Shown: positions 46,300-57,660 of the stretch, one piece after another
How positions within the stretch are numbered: position 1 is the stretch's first letter
How the letters are laid out: the number at the start of each line of letters is the position of its first letter
DNA from: Heterohyrax brucei
Taxonomy: Eukaryota; Chordata; Mammalia; Hyracoidea; Procaviidae
Direction: 5' to 3'
NCBI GenBank assembly: GCA_028571685.1
Contig: CM053162.1
Coordinates: forward strand, 67,816,351-67,880,350
DNA length: 64,000 bases
The notes under the pieces: model-generated
What the model was told of the DNA's origin: nothing
Database searches by the model: none
Seen by the model: the letters and a program-made list of their open reading frames with translations, nothing else
Program-made: the position numbers and the translations under genes

Positions 46300-46475
46300 T
46301 GCCAGTTAACTAATTGTTATCATGCCAGTCCTAACTCATGGATGCCTCTTATGTATCACAGTAGAATTACACTTTGAAGAATTTTCAGTGACTGATTGTT
46401 CAGAAGTAGGTTGCCAAACTTATTTCTCAAGTACCTCTGGGTAGATTTGAACTTCAAAGCTCTTAGTTAGCTGGC
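46300..46475 (-). mobile_element. AfroSINE, long variant, antisense, diverged
   Basis: The minus strand shows the long-variant middle. The plus-strand landmarks are ggttgccaaacttatttctc, then tctgggtagatttgaacttc and gctcttagttagctgg. Confidence 0.6.
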
Positions 46476-46489
46476 CAGCACATAAAGAG

Positions 46490-47440
46490 TTTGTACCAAT
46501 TTTTGATGGTTACCAGAGAGTTGAGGGAGGGAGATAGTTGTTGATAGATTAGATAATAGATAGGAACTGGGTTAGGTGAAGGAGGGGACAGCACACAAGA
46601 GAAGAGAGATCAACTCTGCTTTACTATATCAAGAGCTAAGAGGTTTCCTAAACACAACCCAACATTTTGAAGGTCAGAGAAGAAGGGACAGAGACTTAGG
46701 GACCATACACTTGGGTGACATCTAAGTCAATTGGTGTAACTTTTTTTTTCTTTTTTTTTAGAAAATGTTCTGCTTCCCACTTTGGTGAGTAGCATCTGGG
46801 GTCTTAATAGATAGCAAGCTACCATCTAAGGAGTATCAACTGGTCTCAATCTACCTGGACCAAAGTAAAATAAAGCCCATCAGAGACAGGAGGAAAATAT
46901 GAGCCCAGAATACAGAAGGGGCCATATAATTCAGCGACTAAATCAACATGAAACCAGAAAAACTAGATGGTGCCCAGCCACCACAAATGACTACCTTGAC
47001 AGGAGATACAATGTAGAATTTCTGATGCAGCATGAGAAAAAGGGGGGTGAAGATCTAGAATTCTACTAGAAGACCAGACCTGATGCTCCAGCATCCTGGT
47101 GGGCCCCCCTGAGAACCGTTGGCCCACAGCTGAAACCAGTATGAAAGACAACTCCTCGGACAAAAATTGGACAGGACATAAGATATGAGGCTGTTAGAAC
47201 TGATCCTCTGTTGAAATGAGATGGGGGGATCAAAAGGAGGAAACAGAAGTTGGCTGTATGAGTGTGAATAGAGGGTAGGAAGAAGGAATATGCTTTCACA
47301 ATGTTGAGAAAGCAGCTAGAGTTTCATAGAGATGTGGGCATAGAACTGTATATGGATGATTAACACGGATTGTCAAGTTTCACTTAATCACAATACAAGA
47401 CAAAAAAAGAAAAAAAGAGAAAGAGAGATTGCACCAACCC
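46490..47440 (+). mobile_element. L1 3' UTR with A-rich tail
   Basis: It starts in L1 3' sequence (gttgatagattagataatag) and contains agcatctggggtcttaatag and agaaaaactagatggtgccc. It ends cacttaatcacaatacaaga with an AAAGA-rich tail at 47400-47425. This is the same 3' UTR as the 880-7940 L1, in the same orientation and 5'-truncated. Confidence 0.85.
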
Positions 47441-47727
47441 AAGACTCCACAATTTGTGGTATTTCCCTGTTACTAAGAAAGATTCTAGAATGTCATGGGA
47501 AAATGTAAGTAGAAATTTTTTCTTAGATTGGGAAGAGCAGAAAAACTATTTTGGAGAAAGTGAATTTCAACTGGAGAGGAAGAAGAGTTTCTAGGACGAG
47601 TTAGTAACATGGCAAAACATTCGGAGGCTAGAAATACAGCCTCTGAAGACCTGAGAGATCAGAATAGCTGTGTCCTGGGATGACAGTAAGAAGTAAATCT
47701 GAATTTATAGGTAGTAATTATCTATCC

Positions 47728-47912
47728 AGAAACCCTGGTGGTGTAATGGTTAAGTGCGAAGTCTGCTAACCAAAGGTAAGCAGTTCAAATCCACCAGGCA
47801 CTCCTTGGAAATTCTATGGAGCAGTTCTACTCTGTCTCATAGAGTTGCTGTGAGTCAGCATTGACTCAATGGGTGTTAGTTTTGTTTTTTTGTTTTTTTT
47901 GTTTGTTTGTTT
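47728..47912 (+). mobile_element. AfroSINE, full length, GTTT tail
   Basis: Head agaaaccctggtggtgtaat, body ggcactccttggaaattcta, tail ttgactcaatgggtgttagt, then a T/GTTT run. One of the best-preserved copies here. Confidence 0.93.
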
Positions 47913-47921
47913 TAATTGTCT

Positions 47922-48090
47922 ATTTGGAGTCTTGATGGGACAATAGTTAAGAGCTTGGCCGCTTACCTAAAGCTCAGCAGTTCAAATCTACCAGTTGCTG
48001 TAGGAAACCATACAACGCAGTTGTACTTTGTCTCACAAGGTCTCTGTGAATCTGAATTGACCGAAGAGCCATGGGTTTATTTTATGTGTT
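47922..48090 (+). mobile_element. AfroSINE, second of a pair, diverged
   Basis: It starts ttggagtcttgatgggacaa directly after the T-rich tail of the previous copy and ends cgaagagccatgggtttatt. Confidence 0.78.
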
Positions 48091-49664
48091 TTCAAGTGGC
48101 TGTTTGGTCATCTGGAAGATTTTTGAATCTATCCTAAATATGGTGGGAATCTGTTAAAAGGTTTTCAGGGCATGTTTAGATCTGGATGGTGGGTAGATTT
48201 GCTTGATCATTAAAAAAAAAAAAAACAAGAAATATATCATCGGAGCTACTGTGTAGAAAATATATTTCAAGGCAAAGGCTAGAGACTGGGAGACAAATTA
48301 GGATCTTATGGCATGATTTACAGTACCCTAGTGATACCAGTAGAGGTGAAAAGAGGGTTGTCATTGATTAAAGAAACTTCTTTTTTGTGCTAAGAGATTT
48401 CACTCCGGGTGCATGGGAGTGCCCTGTGCTATGTATTCTGTCATTCCAAGTCACACTCTGAGGGCAAACCTCTGGGTGAGGGTAATAGAGTCAAGTATTG
48501 TCTCTGAATTCCATCTGCACTACAAGCCTTCCTGTCTCATACCCAATGGCATTATGTAAAATAGGTTTCTTGGTTTTGTTGGCTGTTGTTTTTGTTTTTA
48601 ACCAGAAGATATGGGAAGTCTGCACCACCAAATTCAGAGTATAATCATCGTTATCACCATCCTGACCATCAAGCAAGGGTGATGTTTTGCAGAGACTTGT
48701 TTGGCTTAGTCAGAGCTGGAACAATCCTATCTAGATCAGAATGACATCTTACTGTCTGCAATGTGACTCTATTTCACAACTGATTGCCTTAACATGCAAC
48801 ATCCATAAATCAAAGTAAGAGACAGAGTGCATCCTGAATACTAGCTTTGAGAAAGATTAATACAATGTCTAAATCTTCTCTAGCTTAAATAGGGCAATAA
48901 AGGATAGAGATAGCTGGATTTTAAGAACTATTTTATTTGAAATGTTTGAGGCAGTGTTTAGCTCTGCTGTTCAGTCTGCACGTCATGTTTACTGACTCTG
49001 CTTCTTAATCTCTTCAATACAAATGTCCTCACATTCCTGCCATCAAAGCCTTCTAGCTGAGCTTATGGCTCATGACGCATGTATTATACCATGCCCACTG
49101 CTCAAAATGTTGAACTACTTGGATTTATTTCCCTACAGACACCATCCTTCCATATTGTGATTCCTAGCTCAAATTAGTGTTTGGAATATGCAAAGAATTT
49201 TACACAACTTATTGTGGTCTAATTAGCTACATGTTTCAACATCAATATCTTACCAGTAATTTCATGTTGCCACGTTGTGCTTCATGAAAAGCATAAAGTA
49301 ATATTGCAAGACAAATTATAGCCAGATATAAGGCTTATTCTCTTGAAGCTTTAAATATGAGATCTATGACATATATATATGATTATCCTAAATATGAGGG
49401 AAAATGCTATAAATATGTGAAGTCGGAACAATATACAGTGAAAGGGGAAAGGAGAGAAGGCAGGGAGGGGGCAAACAAGTGGACTTTGGGATTCAGTGTC
49501 ATTTAATCCTCCAAAGGGTACAAGTGTATATACAAGGAAATAGGGAAAAATATGAACTTTCCATCCAGAGATAAACAAATGACAAGATGCAAAATTAGTT
49601 TTTAAGAAACATTACTTCGTACAGCCTTCTAACATAACATTTAATAATGATACTGTTTTGCTGT
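48091..49664. other. No supported gene
   Basis: About 1.6 kb of AT-rich sequence with an A run at 48212-48224. Short frames lack known motifs. No repeat family recognised. Confidence 0.5.
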
Positions 49665-50470
49665 TCAGCTGTTGCTGTTGTGTTGTTAGGTGCTGTCGAG
49701 CCGGTTCCCACTCATAGCGACCCTATGAGCAACAGTATAAAACACTGCTCGCTCTGGCGCCATGTCCACAATGATTTTATGCTTAAGCCCATTGTTGCAG
49801 CCACTCTGCCAACCCATCTCGTTGAGGGTCTTCCTCTTTTTCACTGACCCTGTACTGCACTAAGCATGATATCCTTCTTCAGAGACTGATCATTCTTGAC
49901 AACACGTCCAAAGCATGTAAGATACAGTCTTGCCATCTCTGCTTCCAAGGAGCACTCTGGTTGTACTTTCATCAGATCTGTTTGTTCTTTGGTGTTCCAC
50001 AGTACATTCAACAGTCTTCTCCAACACAATTCAGAGCATCAGTTCTTCTGTCTTCTTTATTCAGTGTCCAGCTTTTGCATGCATATGATGCAATTGAAAA
50101 TACCATGGCTTGGGTCGGGTGCATTTTAGTCTTTGATGTGACATCCTTACTAGTGCTTACATGATGACTGTAGGTGTGTTAAAATGGAACTCTGCTGTTT
50201 TCCCCTTTTGGTTTTCATTTTACAGCTTTATGCACGTGTCATTGTAATGTTTTACTTTGTTTCTCCATCTGCCCATTCTAATTTTCTGTAAAGTTCTTTT
50301 ACTTAGTCATTTCTTCCTTGTGCTTTAGCTACTCAACATTGATGAGCAAGTTTCAGAGTCTCTTCTGTCATCCAATTTTGTCTTTTCTTTCTTTACCGTC
50401 TTTTCAGTGACCTCCTGCTGTCTTCCTGGATGATGTCTGTGATGTCATTCCACAACTCTAAGCATCTCTA
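49665..50470 (-). mobile_element. RTE LINE, internally deleted, antisense
   Basis: The left part is the 3' end (tgttaggtgctgtcgagccg on the plus strand) and the C-terminus; the minus frame 49841-50029 reads CWRRLLNVLWNTKEQTDLMK, then VQPECSLEAEMARLYLTCFG. From about 50160 the sequence jumps to an upstream RTE region (ttttggttttcattttacag to gacctcctgctgtcttcctg), so the reverse transcriptase core is deleted. Confidence 0.8.
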
Positions 50471-50534
50471 CATGGACGTAAATGACTAACCTTTTGGTTA
50501 GCAGAGGAACATGTTCACAATTTACGTCACCTCT

Positions 50535-50695
50535 ACAGTAAAAAGAAAACCCTGCTGGTGGAGCAGTTAAGTGCTACATCTGGTCACCAAATGTTTGGCA
50601 GTTCAAATCCACCAGATACTCCACGGAAACTCTATGGAGCAGTTCTACTATGTCCTATAGGGTTGCTATGAGTCAACAACAATGTCTTTTGGGGG
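50535..50695 (+). mobile_element. AfroSINE copy
   Basis: The copy spans aaagaaaaccctgctggtgg to a gggttgctatgagtcaacaa tail. A 20-bp antisense SINE scrap (taaccttttggttagcagag) lies just upstream at about 50487. Confidence 0.88.
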
Positions 50696-51844
50696 GGTTA
50701 TATAATAAAATATAAAGGGAAACTTTGAATGGAGTCAAATTGGAGATGGTCCCAAATGGCAATGAATTTCTGATCCCCCAGCCACCCATTCCTTTACCCA
50801 CCTATCCGTACCAACAAATTGTGTAGTAAAGTCTTATTTTCACAATCTTTCCAGAAGTTATTTTATATGATGAAATTTCATGATTCAGCTATACTTCTCC
50901 TGCATGCAGTATGTCTGGCATGCAGATATGTATTCTCTTTAATGGATGTCATTCTTCTTTTATTTGTTCTACATTGCAAATTATTCACTATTTGTATAAT
51001 TATGTGCTCTTTTCCATATGAAACTTGGATGTGGGGAGGGGAGCAGGCTTAGAAATGTGTAGAAATAGTTTTCTATCTAAATAAAAGTTTTTTTTCAATG
51101 ATGCTGGCAGATTGTAAAAAGAAGCAATGTTGGTTAAAAAGTTTATTTCAGTGGTCATTATGTTATTGTTGTTGTTTCTTAAAAGTAATAAAGCTTTTGA
51201 AACCAGAAGAAAAGCTCGAGAAAACATGAACCAAAGTTTAGGAGTGGAGAGCATCAAAGGGTCATGCAAAATCCTTCTAAGCACTGATTTTGATGCAGGC
51301 GAGAAAAAAAAAGTTTCTCTCTCTGTGAGGGGTAAGAACTGCACGCAGAAGAGTCAAGTCGATAGCAGAAACACACAGAAAAGTCATTACTGAAGCTCAC
51401 GCTTAACCAGTTATTTCTGGGGTTAGCTAGACCTGTTTCAGAGATTTACACATGAAGCACAGACTGCATATCATAAATTTGTAACACTAATCCTGGAAAA
51501 TCAGAGAGACAAAGAAGGAACAATATTAATAAAGCAGAAATTGCAGCTAAGAACATTAGTGTCTTTGATGATCAGTAACACTTGTGTCCTGAGAAAAAGT
51601 CGAGATAATGAAAACAATCTTATAAGCCATCAGACCTAAAGGACTTCTGTCTAAGCCACATAAGTCTAGTTTTCCTGGAACAAAGTCGTGGTCTAGAATA
51701 ATTCTTTTACTTTGTTCAGAAGAGCCACAAATGTAAGCAGTAAAGATGGCAATTTTTGACAAGTTCACCTTTTCTGTACTACAAGATGGAAATCTCAAAA
51801 TGACAGTACAACAGTAGAAGGGAGCCATCTGTACCTGTAAAAAG
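50696..51844. other. No supported gene
   Basis: AT-rich sequence; overlapping frames at 51000-51393 on both strands and 51556-51828 minus have no known motif. Confidence 0.5.
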
Positions 51845-52670
51845 TAGGTCTACGATGAGACCAGCTGGCGTAACTAGCATACTGCTAAGAGAGTCTTCTG
51901 CACTGCATATTGCTGAGTGGCCTTTAGGGTCTTAAAAGCTAGCAAGCTGTCACCTGCAGTACACCAAATAGTCTCATCTCAGCAGGAACATACGATCTCC
52001 AAGGACAACAACAACACTGGGCAAAGAGAACCCAGAAGACAGAAAGACCCACATGAATGAGTGACTACATCAACGTGTGACCAGAAGAACCAGAGAGTAC
52101 CTGAACACCACCAGTGACAGCTGTGACGCAGCTCATAAAGCTGATTCCCAGTGGCAGCATGAGGAAAGAAAGGGGTGCACCCTGAGACCTCCTCTAAAAG
52201 ACAGCAACCGATGGTCCAAAGGCCTGGGGGTTCCTCTGGGAACATAACCACTAGACTTGATGATGCCCCTTATCATAAATCATTGCTGAGCTCAACCCCC
52301 TGGACCAGAATGGATTGGAGTTGGTGACACAGAGTGACCATAGCGTGTGTGCCCTTTATGGTTCTATGCACCTGTAGGATTTTATCCTACTAGCCTCTTA
52401 CTAGAAGGGAGTGGAGAGGGTAGAGAGGAGGGGGCAGGAGACTGTTAAGAGGATATGACGTGTATAGAACAGAAAGGAGGAGTGTACTGTCACCGGGCAA
52501 GGAGAGCAGAAGGAGCTGCAGATAGGTGGGTGTGCAAATTCAAACAGGATTGTACACTTTCACTCAATCACGGGAGATACAGAAAGAAAGAGACAGGAAG
52601 GGACAGAAAGAGAGGGAGAGGGAGAGAAAAACACAGAAAGAGAGAGAGAGAAAGAAAAAGTCTAGATTTT
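51845..52670 (+). mobile_element. L1 3' UTR with GA-rich tail
   Basis: It begins gaccagctggcgtaactagc and contains ttagggtcttaaaagctagc and accagaagaaccagagagta. It ends tcactcaatcacgggagata, then a GA/A-rich tail from 52567. It is the same 3' UTR family as 46490-47440. Confidence 0.83.
52567..52662. repeat. Purine-rich (GA)n low-complexity tract
   Basis: About 95 bp of GA/GAAA repeats marking the 3' tail of the L1 fragment. Confidence 0.85.
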
Positions 52671-52839
52671 AATCTCTTTCTTTTTCCTCTCCATCTTTAC
52701 TGATAGAGAGAGGAAAGGACTTAGGAAACTTGGATAATTGATGTCCTTCATCTGTCTATTCATCCATGAAATTCTTATAGCGTATGATTATATGTCCCTT
52801 AAGACAATCACATGTGTGTAGCTGTGCTAGATAGGGTTT

Positions 52840-53020
52840 TTAGGGTTGTGAACTTTTGGAAGCAGATTACCAAGCCTTTGTTCCAAGGAACCTCTAGGTG
52901 GATTTGACCTGCCAACTGTTGGTTAGTAGCTCAGTGCTTAACTGCTTTTGCCACCCAGGGGCTGGAGACTCTCAGCATTGGAACTGACTCAGTGGCAACT
53001 GGTTTACTTGGTTTTCATTA
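52840..53020. mobile_element. AfroSINE pieces in opposite orientations
   Basis: The left part (52840-52960) is the long-variant head and body in antisense (ggtggatttgacctgccaac to ttgccacccagggg). The right part (52962-53017) is a sense tail (ggaactgactcagtggcaac, then tttacttggtttt). This is either an inversion or two adjacent truncated copies. Confidence 0.6.
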
Positions 53021-53104
53021 TATGTTTGTAATTATTTTAGGTACTACGAACACACAGCAAACAACACTGACAAGCTTTCATACTCACTAAGTATATTTAA
53101 AAAG

Positions 53105-53262
53105 AGAAAACCATCATCACTGAGTTGATTTCTGACTGATAATGACCACATAGAGCAGGGTGGAATGGTATCATCAAGTTTCCAAGGTGCATCTCATGGA
53201 TTTGAACCACAACCTTTTGGTTAGCAGCCATACCACTTCATCACTATGCCACCAGGGTTTCC
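53105..53262 (-). mobile_element. AfroSINE, antisense
   Basis: Landmarks are aaaaccatcatcactgagtt, ggatttgaaccacaaccttt and ctatgccaccagggtttcca. Confidence 0.87.
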
Positions 53263-54550
53263 AACTAAGTATATACTCTAGAAAAGAAAAAACAGACTAT
53301 AAAACTAGTAATTAAATGGAAAAAGGCAGCACAGGATAAATTAACATAAAAATAAATAGAATTTTGTATTACATTTAATTAGGAAGAGAAATATTAGTCT
53401 CATGGAGGACATACATTAGCTTAAAATAGATGGGGCTAAAAATATTGATAGTAATAATGTTTTGAGTTTTCTTAGTCCTTGATTTGCTCCAAAGCATGTG
53501 TGCCTAGAACAAACAACATAGGAGTTATAATAATTATTTTCATGACTGTTGTTTTATATAATATATTCAAATTCTTTGACTACTTAATTTTAGATTTTCT
53601 CCTATTTCTATTTTGTTAAGTTTTCTGAGTTTCATTTTCTCTAACACTTATTGATCAGTATTGTACTGAGAATTATACTTTGCTTAATTCCTTAAAAATT
53701 CACATTCATCTTAAATCCAGTATTTTTTGTTTATTTTATGAACCAACCTATCTAGCACTATAGTGTAATTTTGCTACCTTCTGAACAAATAAATTACAGA
53801 TTACATTTATTTCTTGTTCACTGCTAAGTATCACTTAAGGTTAGAACATATTAGGGTGTTAGTATTAACAATTTGTTGAAAGAGATGCTTTTAATTTCCA
53901 TAATGTCTAAAGTATGGTATGAGTCGAACTATTAGGGATAATAATTTGTTACAGTTTAATTTTATAATTGGGTTACACAACAGAGAAAAAAGAGTCTACA
54001 CAAAGATGAAATATGAAAGCACAGATGAAAATAAAAAGCAAAACAGCTCCAAAATTATTATGCATATCAAGTTCATGTGTATCTTATTGAAACAACGCAA
54101 AGTAGCTCAAAAGCTCTGTAAAGGGAAACAACAATCTATTCAGCATTTTTTCTGGCTTTCAAAAGGAAATTATCATTAAAATAAAAGTGAAATTTTCATT
54201 TCTTTACACATTGAAATAAAATGATGAATATATCCTTTAAATTGTAAGAAAGATTTTTTTTAAAAAACTTGAACTTGGTCTATAAAAATAGAATGACAAT
54301 ATTTTGTTATCTGTGCTGCCTAACTAAAATGCTGTTGACAAGAAAATGGAATTATCATTTCATTGCATTTCCCCGTGCTTGACTAAGAGTTGCATTTTGC
54401 ACTGAAACAAAAAGCTAAATATATTAGACATCACAAAGCCCAAAGCATCACAATAGCATATTAAAAGAGACAGTATTAAATAAGTTATCTTTCACTAAGT
54501 TAAAGGTTAATATATAAAAATTCAGTTATGTACATCTTCCGTTGGTCTTA
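53263..54550. other. AT-rich stretch without features
   Basis: About 1.3 kb with very low GC. The plus frame 53919-54179 is basic and shows no known motif. No repeat was recognised. Confidence 0.5.
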
Positions 54551-54554
54551 TATA

Positions 54555-55106
54555 TGAGGTTTGACAATTAAGTTCGTGAACAAAGTCTTCTAAGTGCTAC
54601 ATTCCTCACAGCTGGATATCACTACAGTCATCTTCGAAGTACTCTCCTTGTGAAGCTACTCATCAATGCCAAAGCCTAGTCCACCCGTCAGAGCAAATTT
54701 GGGACCTTTTCTGGAATGGCCATTACCCATGGTGGCACGGGGTCAAGTTAGTGAACTTAATTGTATAGTTGTCTGTGACAGACTTCTTAGCCAGTCAACA
54801 AATAAATGTATTGAAACACCCTTCCTACACACCTGATCTGGCCCCCAGTGACTTTTTTCTTCACTCAAAGAAGATGAAATAATGACAGAAAGACTTTTAG
54901 ATGACATTCATGACATCAGGGGTAATAACAATGCTGATGGCCATTCCAGAAAGAGTTCCAAAATTGCTTTAAAGTGTGGACTAGGCTCTGATGTTGGTGC
55001 ATAGTTTCCCAAGGAGAGTGCTTCAAAGGCGACCATAGTGATATTCAGCAATGAGGTACGTAGCACTTTTTGTAGGATGAGTTTGCAAACTTAATAAGTC
55101 CTCATA
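54555..55106. mobile_element. Mariner fold-back derivative, copy 3 (complete)
   Basis: The left arm 54556-54723 starts with terminal repeat gaggtttgacaattaagttc and ends ggaatggccat. The right arm 54937-55105 starts atggccattccag and is its approximate reverse complement, so the element is palindromic with arms of about 168 bp. TA dinucleotides flank both ends, as mariner insertion requires. The centre has a TIR-like tgaacttaattgtatagttg block (54751) and, on the plus strand, PDLAPSDFFL of the transposase. Neither arm codes for a protein. Confidence 0.85.
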
Positions 55107-55459
55107 AACATGTTCCGTTATGCACCACACTAGATGAGCTCTGTCTCATGTGCTCTCTGGATCGATGGCACTTGCCTTGGTTCTGGGCTACAGCGATCTC
55201 AGCACTGACTCACGACGGTCTCCAGGTTATTGAGCCTGGGACTCTGCTTACACAACTGTGATTCGGCATGAGGGTGACATGAGTAATCACACCATTTGTC
55301 TGAAATAAATAAATGAATAAACAAATGAAACAATAAGAGATATAAGTCTTTGGCTTAGATCCAACACAACTGAAACCACCAGTTACGACTTGCCTTAGGT
55401 TACCTGACTGGACCAGGTCCCATAAGCAGAAGTACTAGTGGAAAATTAGGAGACATGAT
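55107..55459. other. Unclassified sequence between two mariner derivatives
   Basis: A stretch with several CpGs (for example gactcacgacggtctccagg) ends in a taaataaatgaataaacaaa tract at 55306. It could be a decayed retrotransposed copy with an A-rich tail, but no family was recognised. Confidence 0.4.
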
Positions 55460-55955
55460 TGCTGAATATCACTACAGTCACCTTCGAAATAAACCCCTTG
55501 GAAAGTTAGTCTCTGACATCAGCGCCTAGTCCATACTTCAAAGCAGTTTTAGAGCTCTTCTGGAATGGCCCTCAGAGCTGTCGTCATGTTACTCTTGTTG
55601 TCTTGAGTGTCATTTGAATGTCTTCATCCTTTCAACGATTTCCTTTATCTTTGGGTAAAGAAAAAAGTCGTTGGGGGCCAGATCAGGTGAGCGCGAGGGT
55701 GTCCTAATACAGTTATTTGTTTACTGGCTGAAAACTCAGTCACAGACAACTATACAATTAAGTTCATGAATTTGCCATGGTGCCAATGGGTGCAACGGCT
55801 GTTCCAGAAAGAGTTCCCAAATTGCTCTGAAGTGTGTCCTAGGCACTGGTGTCAGTGCCCAGCTTGCCAAAGGGAGGGCTTCGAAGGTCATCGTAGTGAT
55901 AGTCGGTAACGAGGCGCGTAGCCTTTAGAACGGTCGAGGTTGCAGACGTGTCAGA
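55460..55955. mobile_element. Mariner fold-back derivative, copy 4
   Basis: The left arm 55460-55570 and right arm 55798-55915 are approximate reverse complements. The left part continues on the minus strand through ggggccagatcagg (third aspartate region, about 55675) up to just before the second aspartate. It then joins a TIR-like acaattaagttcatgaattt (about 55754) and the C-terminal arm. It has the opposite polarity to copy 3. The outermost left end is lost. Confidence 0.82.
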
Positions 55956-57117
55956 ACTGCTGATGCTGTGGGATCTGTTTCCTGGGAAACCAGTCAAAAA
56001 CAAATCACACAAACGGTTTTCTTCTCTTGAATGTCCTCTTGATGAGAAGTTCATATTTTCTATGAAATGCTTTATTATCACACATTACTAAACTACAATT
56101 GGCTTAGTGATTTTGACTCGTTGGTTTATGCTGCTTTTGAAGGGTGAGAGAAAGAAGAGCAAGTACAAGGGAATTCAGCAAAGAATATGATTGTGATTAT
56201 TTCTCCTTGGAAATATAACTCAATAATCTTTTGAATAGCTTCTTCTTTCAATATAAAATGAATCAGTGTTAGCCTTGTACTGTTTATTATTAAAAAATGA
56301 TAAAATATTTTTAAAATGATTTATTATGTAAAGTCTGACCTCTCAACAAAATCCGTTATGCCAATGGCAATTAAGCTTCTAGATGTCTGAGTGATTTTAA
56401 AGGAATATGAGCCAATGAAAGACTATTTACAGTTGTATGAAAACGCAGTGGGGGGCTTTCATTATGAACCAGCCTTTGTAAACCATGGAGGGAGAGTGGT
56501 CAACTGCTCACTAGTCTCCTTCCCAAATGATATAATATGACTTTATATCAACAAATATTTTGCACAATACTATACTCTTGGCATTACCTAAAGACAAAGG
56601 AGGTCAAAACTACAAAATAGCTAAGATTAAAAAGGCAAGAAAACAAACAATACCAGGACTATATGCTCACAGGCTCCCAACTAACCCAACCCTGTCACAG
56701 TACTTAGTGGCACAAGCAAAGCTCCAAGCAAAACAATGTTTGGGCATGTGGTACAATGTTTTACTTTTTTTGGTCTATTTTTCCTATGTGGCCTGTCTGA
56801 CCCCGAGTTTACAGGCTTCTCACGATAATTGTTTGAATCAACATCTTACAAGTTACTGGTCTATGTGCTGTCTGCTGAGTGGTTTAATGAGAAACAGATG
56901 ATATTCTTTCTGCTTAAACGGATTACAATCTACTCAACAGGATTTATTAGTTTAGAATCCTAAAAGCCCTCCCTTGAAATTGACAAGTAGTTTTCCTATA
57001 CAGGCAGCCAGTCTCCAAGAGATTTTACTCTATTCTCTCTGATCAGCAAGCTACTGGAAAGAAGCACATTCTTTGGATGCAGAGTCCCTGCACCAAGAAG
57101 CTCCCAGACAAATGAAC
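55956..57117. other. No supported gene
   Basis: AT-rich to balanced sequence. The plus frame 56560-56901 encodes a basic start and a hydrophobic middle but has no recognised domain, and its surroundings give no splice or promoter context. Confidence 0.45.
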
Positions 57118-57250
57118 AAACAAAAATGGGCAATGGAGTCAATTCTGACTGACAGCAACCCTACAGGACAGAGAAGAACTGCTTCCTAGTGTTTCGAGGA
57201 GTGGCTGGTGGATCTGAAATGCTGACCTCTTGGTTCACAACTGCAACACC
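57118..57250 (-). mobile_element. AfroSINE, antisense, head-truncated
   Basis: Landmarks are aaaatgggcaatggagtcaa, caaccctacaggacagagaa and ctgacctcttggttcacaac. The head is missing beyond 57250. Confidence 0.8.
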
Positions 57251-57660
57251 AGGACCCCCAGAACCTCTTAGACTCAAGGAAAAGAGCTCTAACTTGGACC
57301 AAGGACTATACCACTGTTCTAGTAACACTGAAGACACAGAGAAACAACAGAGGTGGTCCCAGTGGCTGAACTGGCTCAGGGAGTGGACAGTGGCCGTGGC
57401 CACGCTGGCAGTAGCCGCGGTGGTGTGGGTGGAGGGCTAGACCACACTGGCTCACCGGGCAGCACAGCACGGGCAGCTGTAAGCAGCAGTGACGTCAGCC
57501 TAGAACTTGACCTGAGCTGGCAGTGTGTCTGCTGATAGCTGAGCGGCACCATGTCTCCAGTGGCAGAGGAATAGACAGTGGTTTGGGTGAAGAGTGACCT
57601 GGTACCTATGAAGACATAAGCAGTTCTGTCTCCCGGGAAATGGGTCACATACTAGGGAGC
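57251..57660. other. GC-rich unclassified segment with a CRE-type motif
   Basis: This is the most GC-rich part of the window (for example gtggccacgctggcagtagc), with a palindromic TGACGTCA at 57490-57497. Frames on both strands have no known motif. It could be an L1 or ERV promoter fragment or another retrosequence. No host gene is indicated. Confidence 0.4.

Noticed and set aside
50819..51393. Overlapping frames on both strands around 51 kb
   Set aside because: They are AT-rich, short and without motifs. Opposite-strand overlap of this sort is expected by chance.
56560..56901. 113-residue plus-strand frame with a hydrophobic centre
   Set aside because: There is no recognised domain, no promoter or splice context and no sign of selection that can be judged by eye. 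It was not called a gene.
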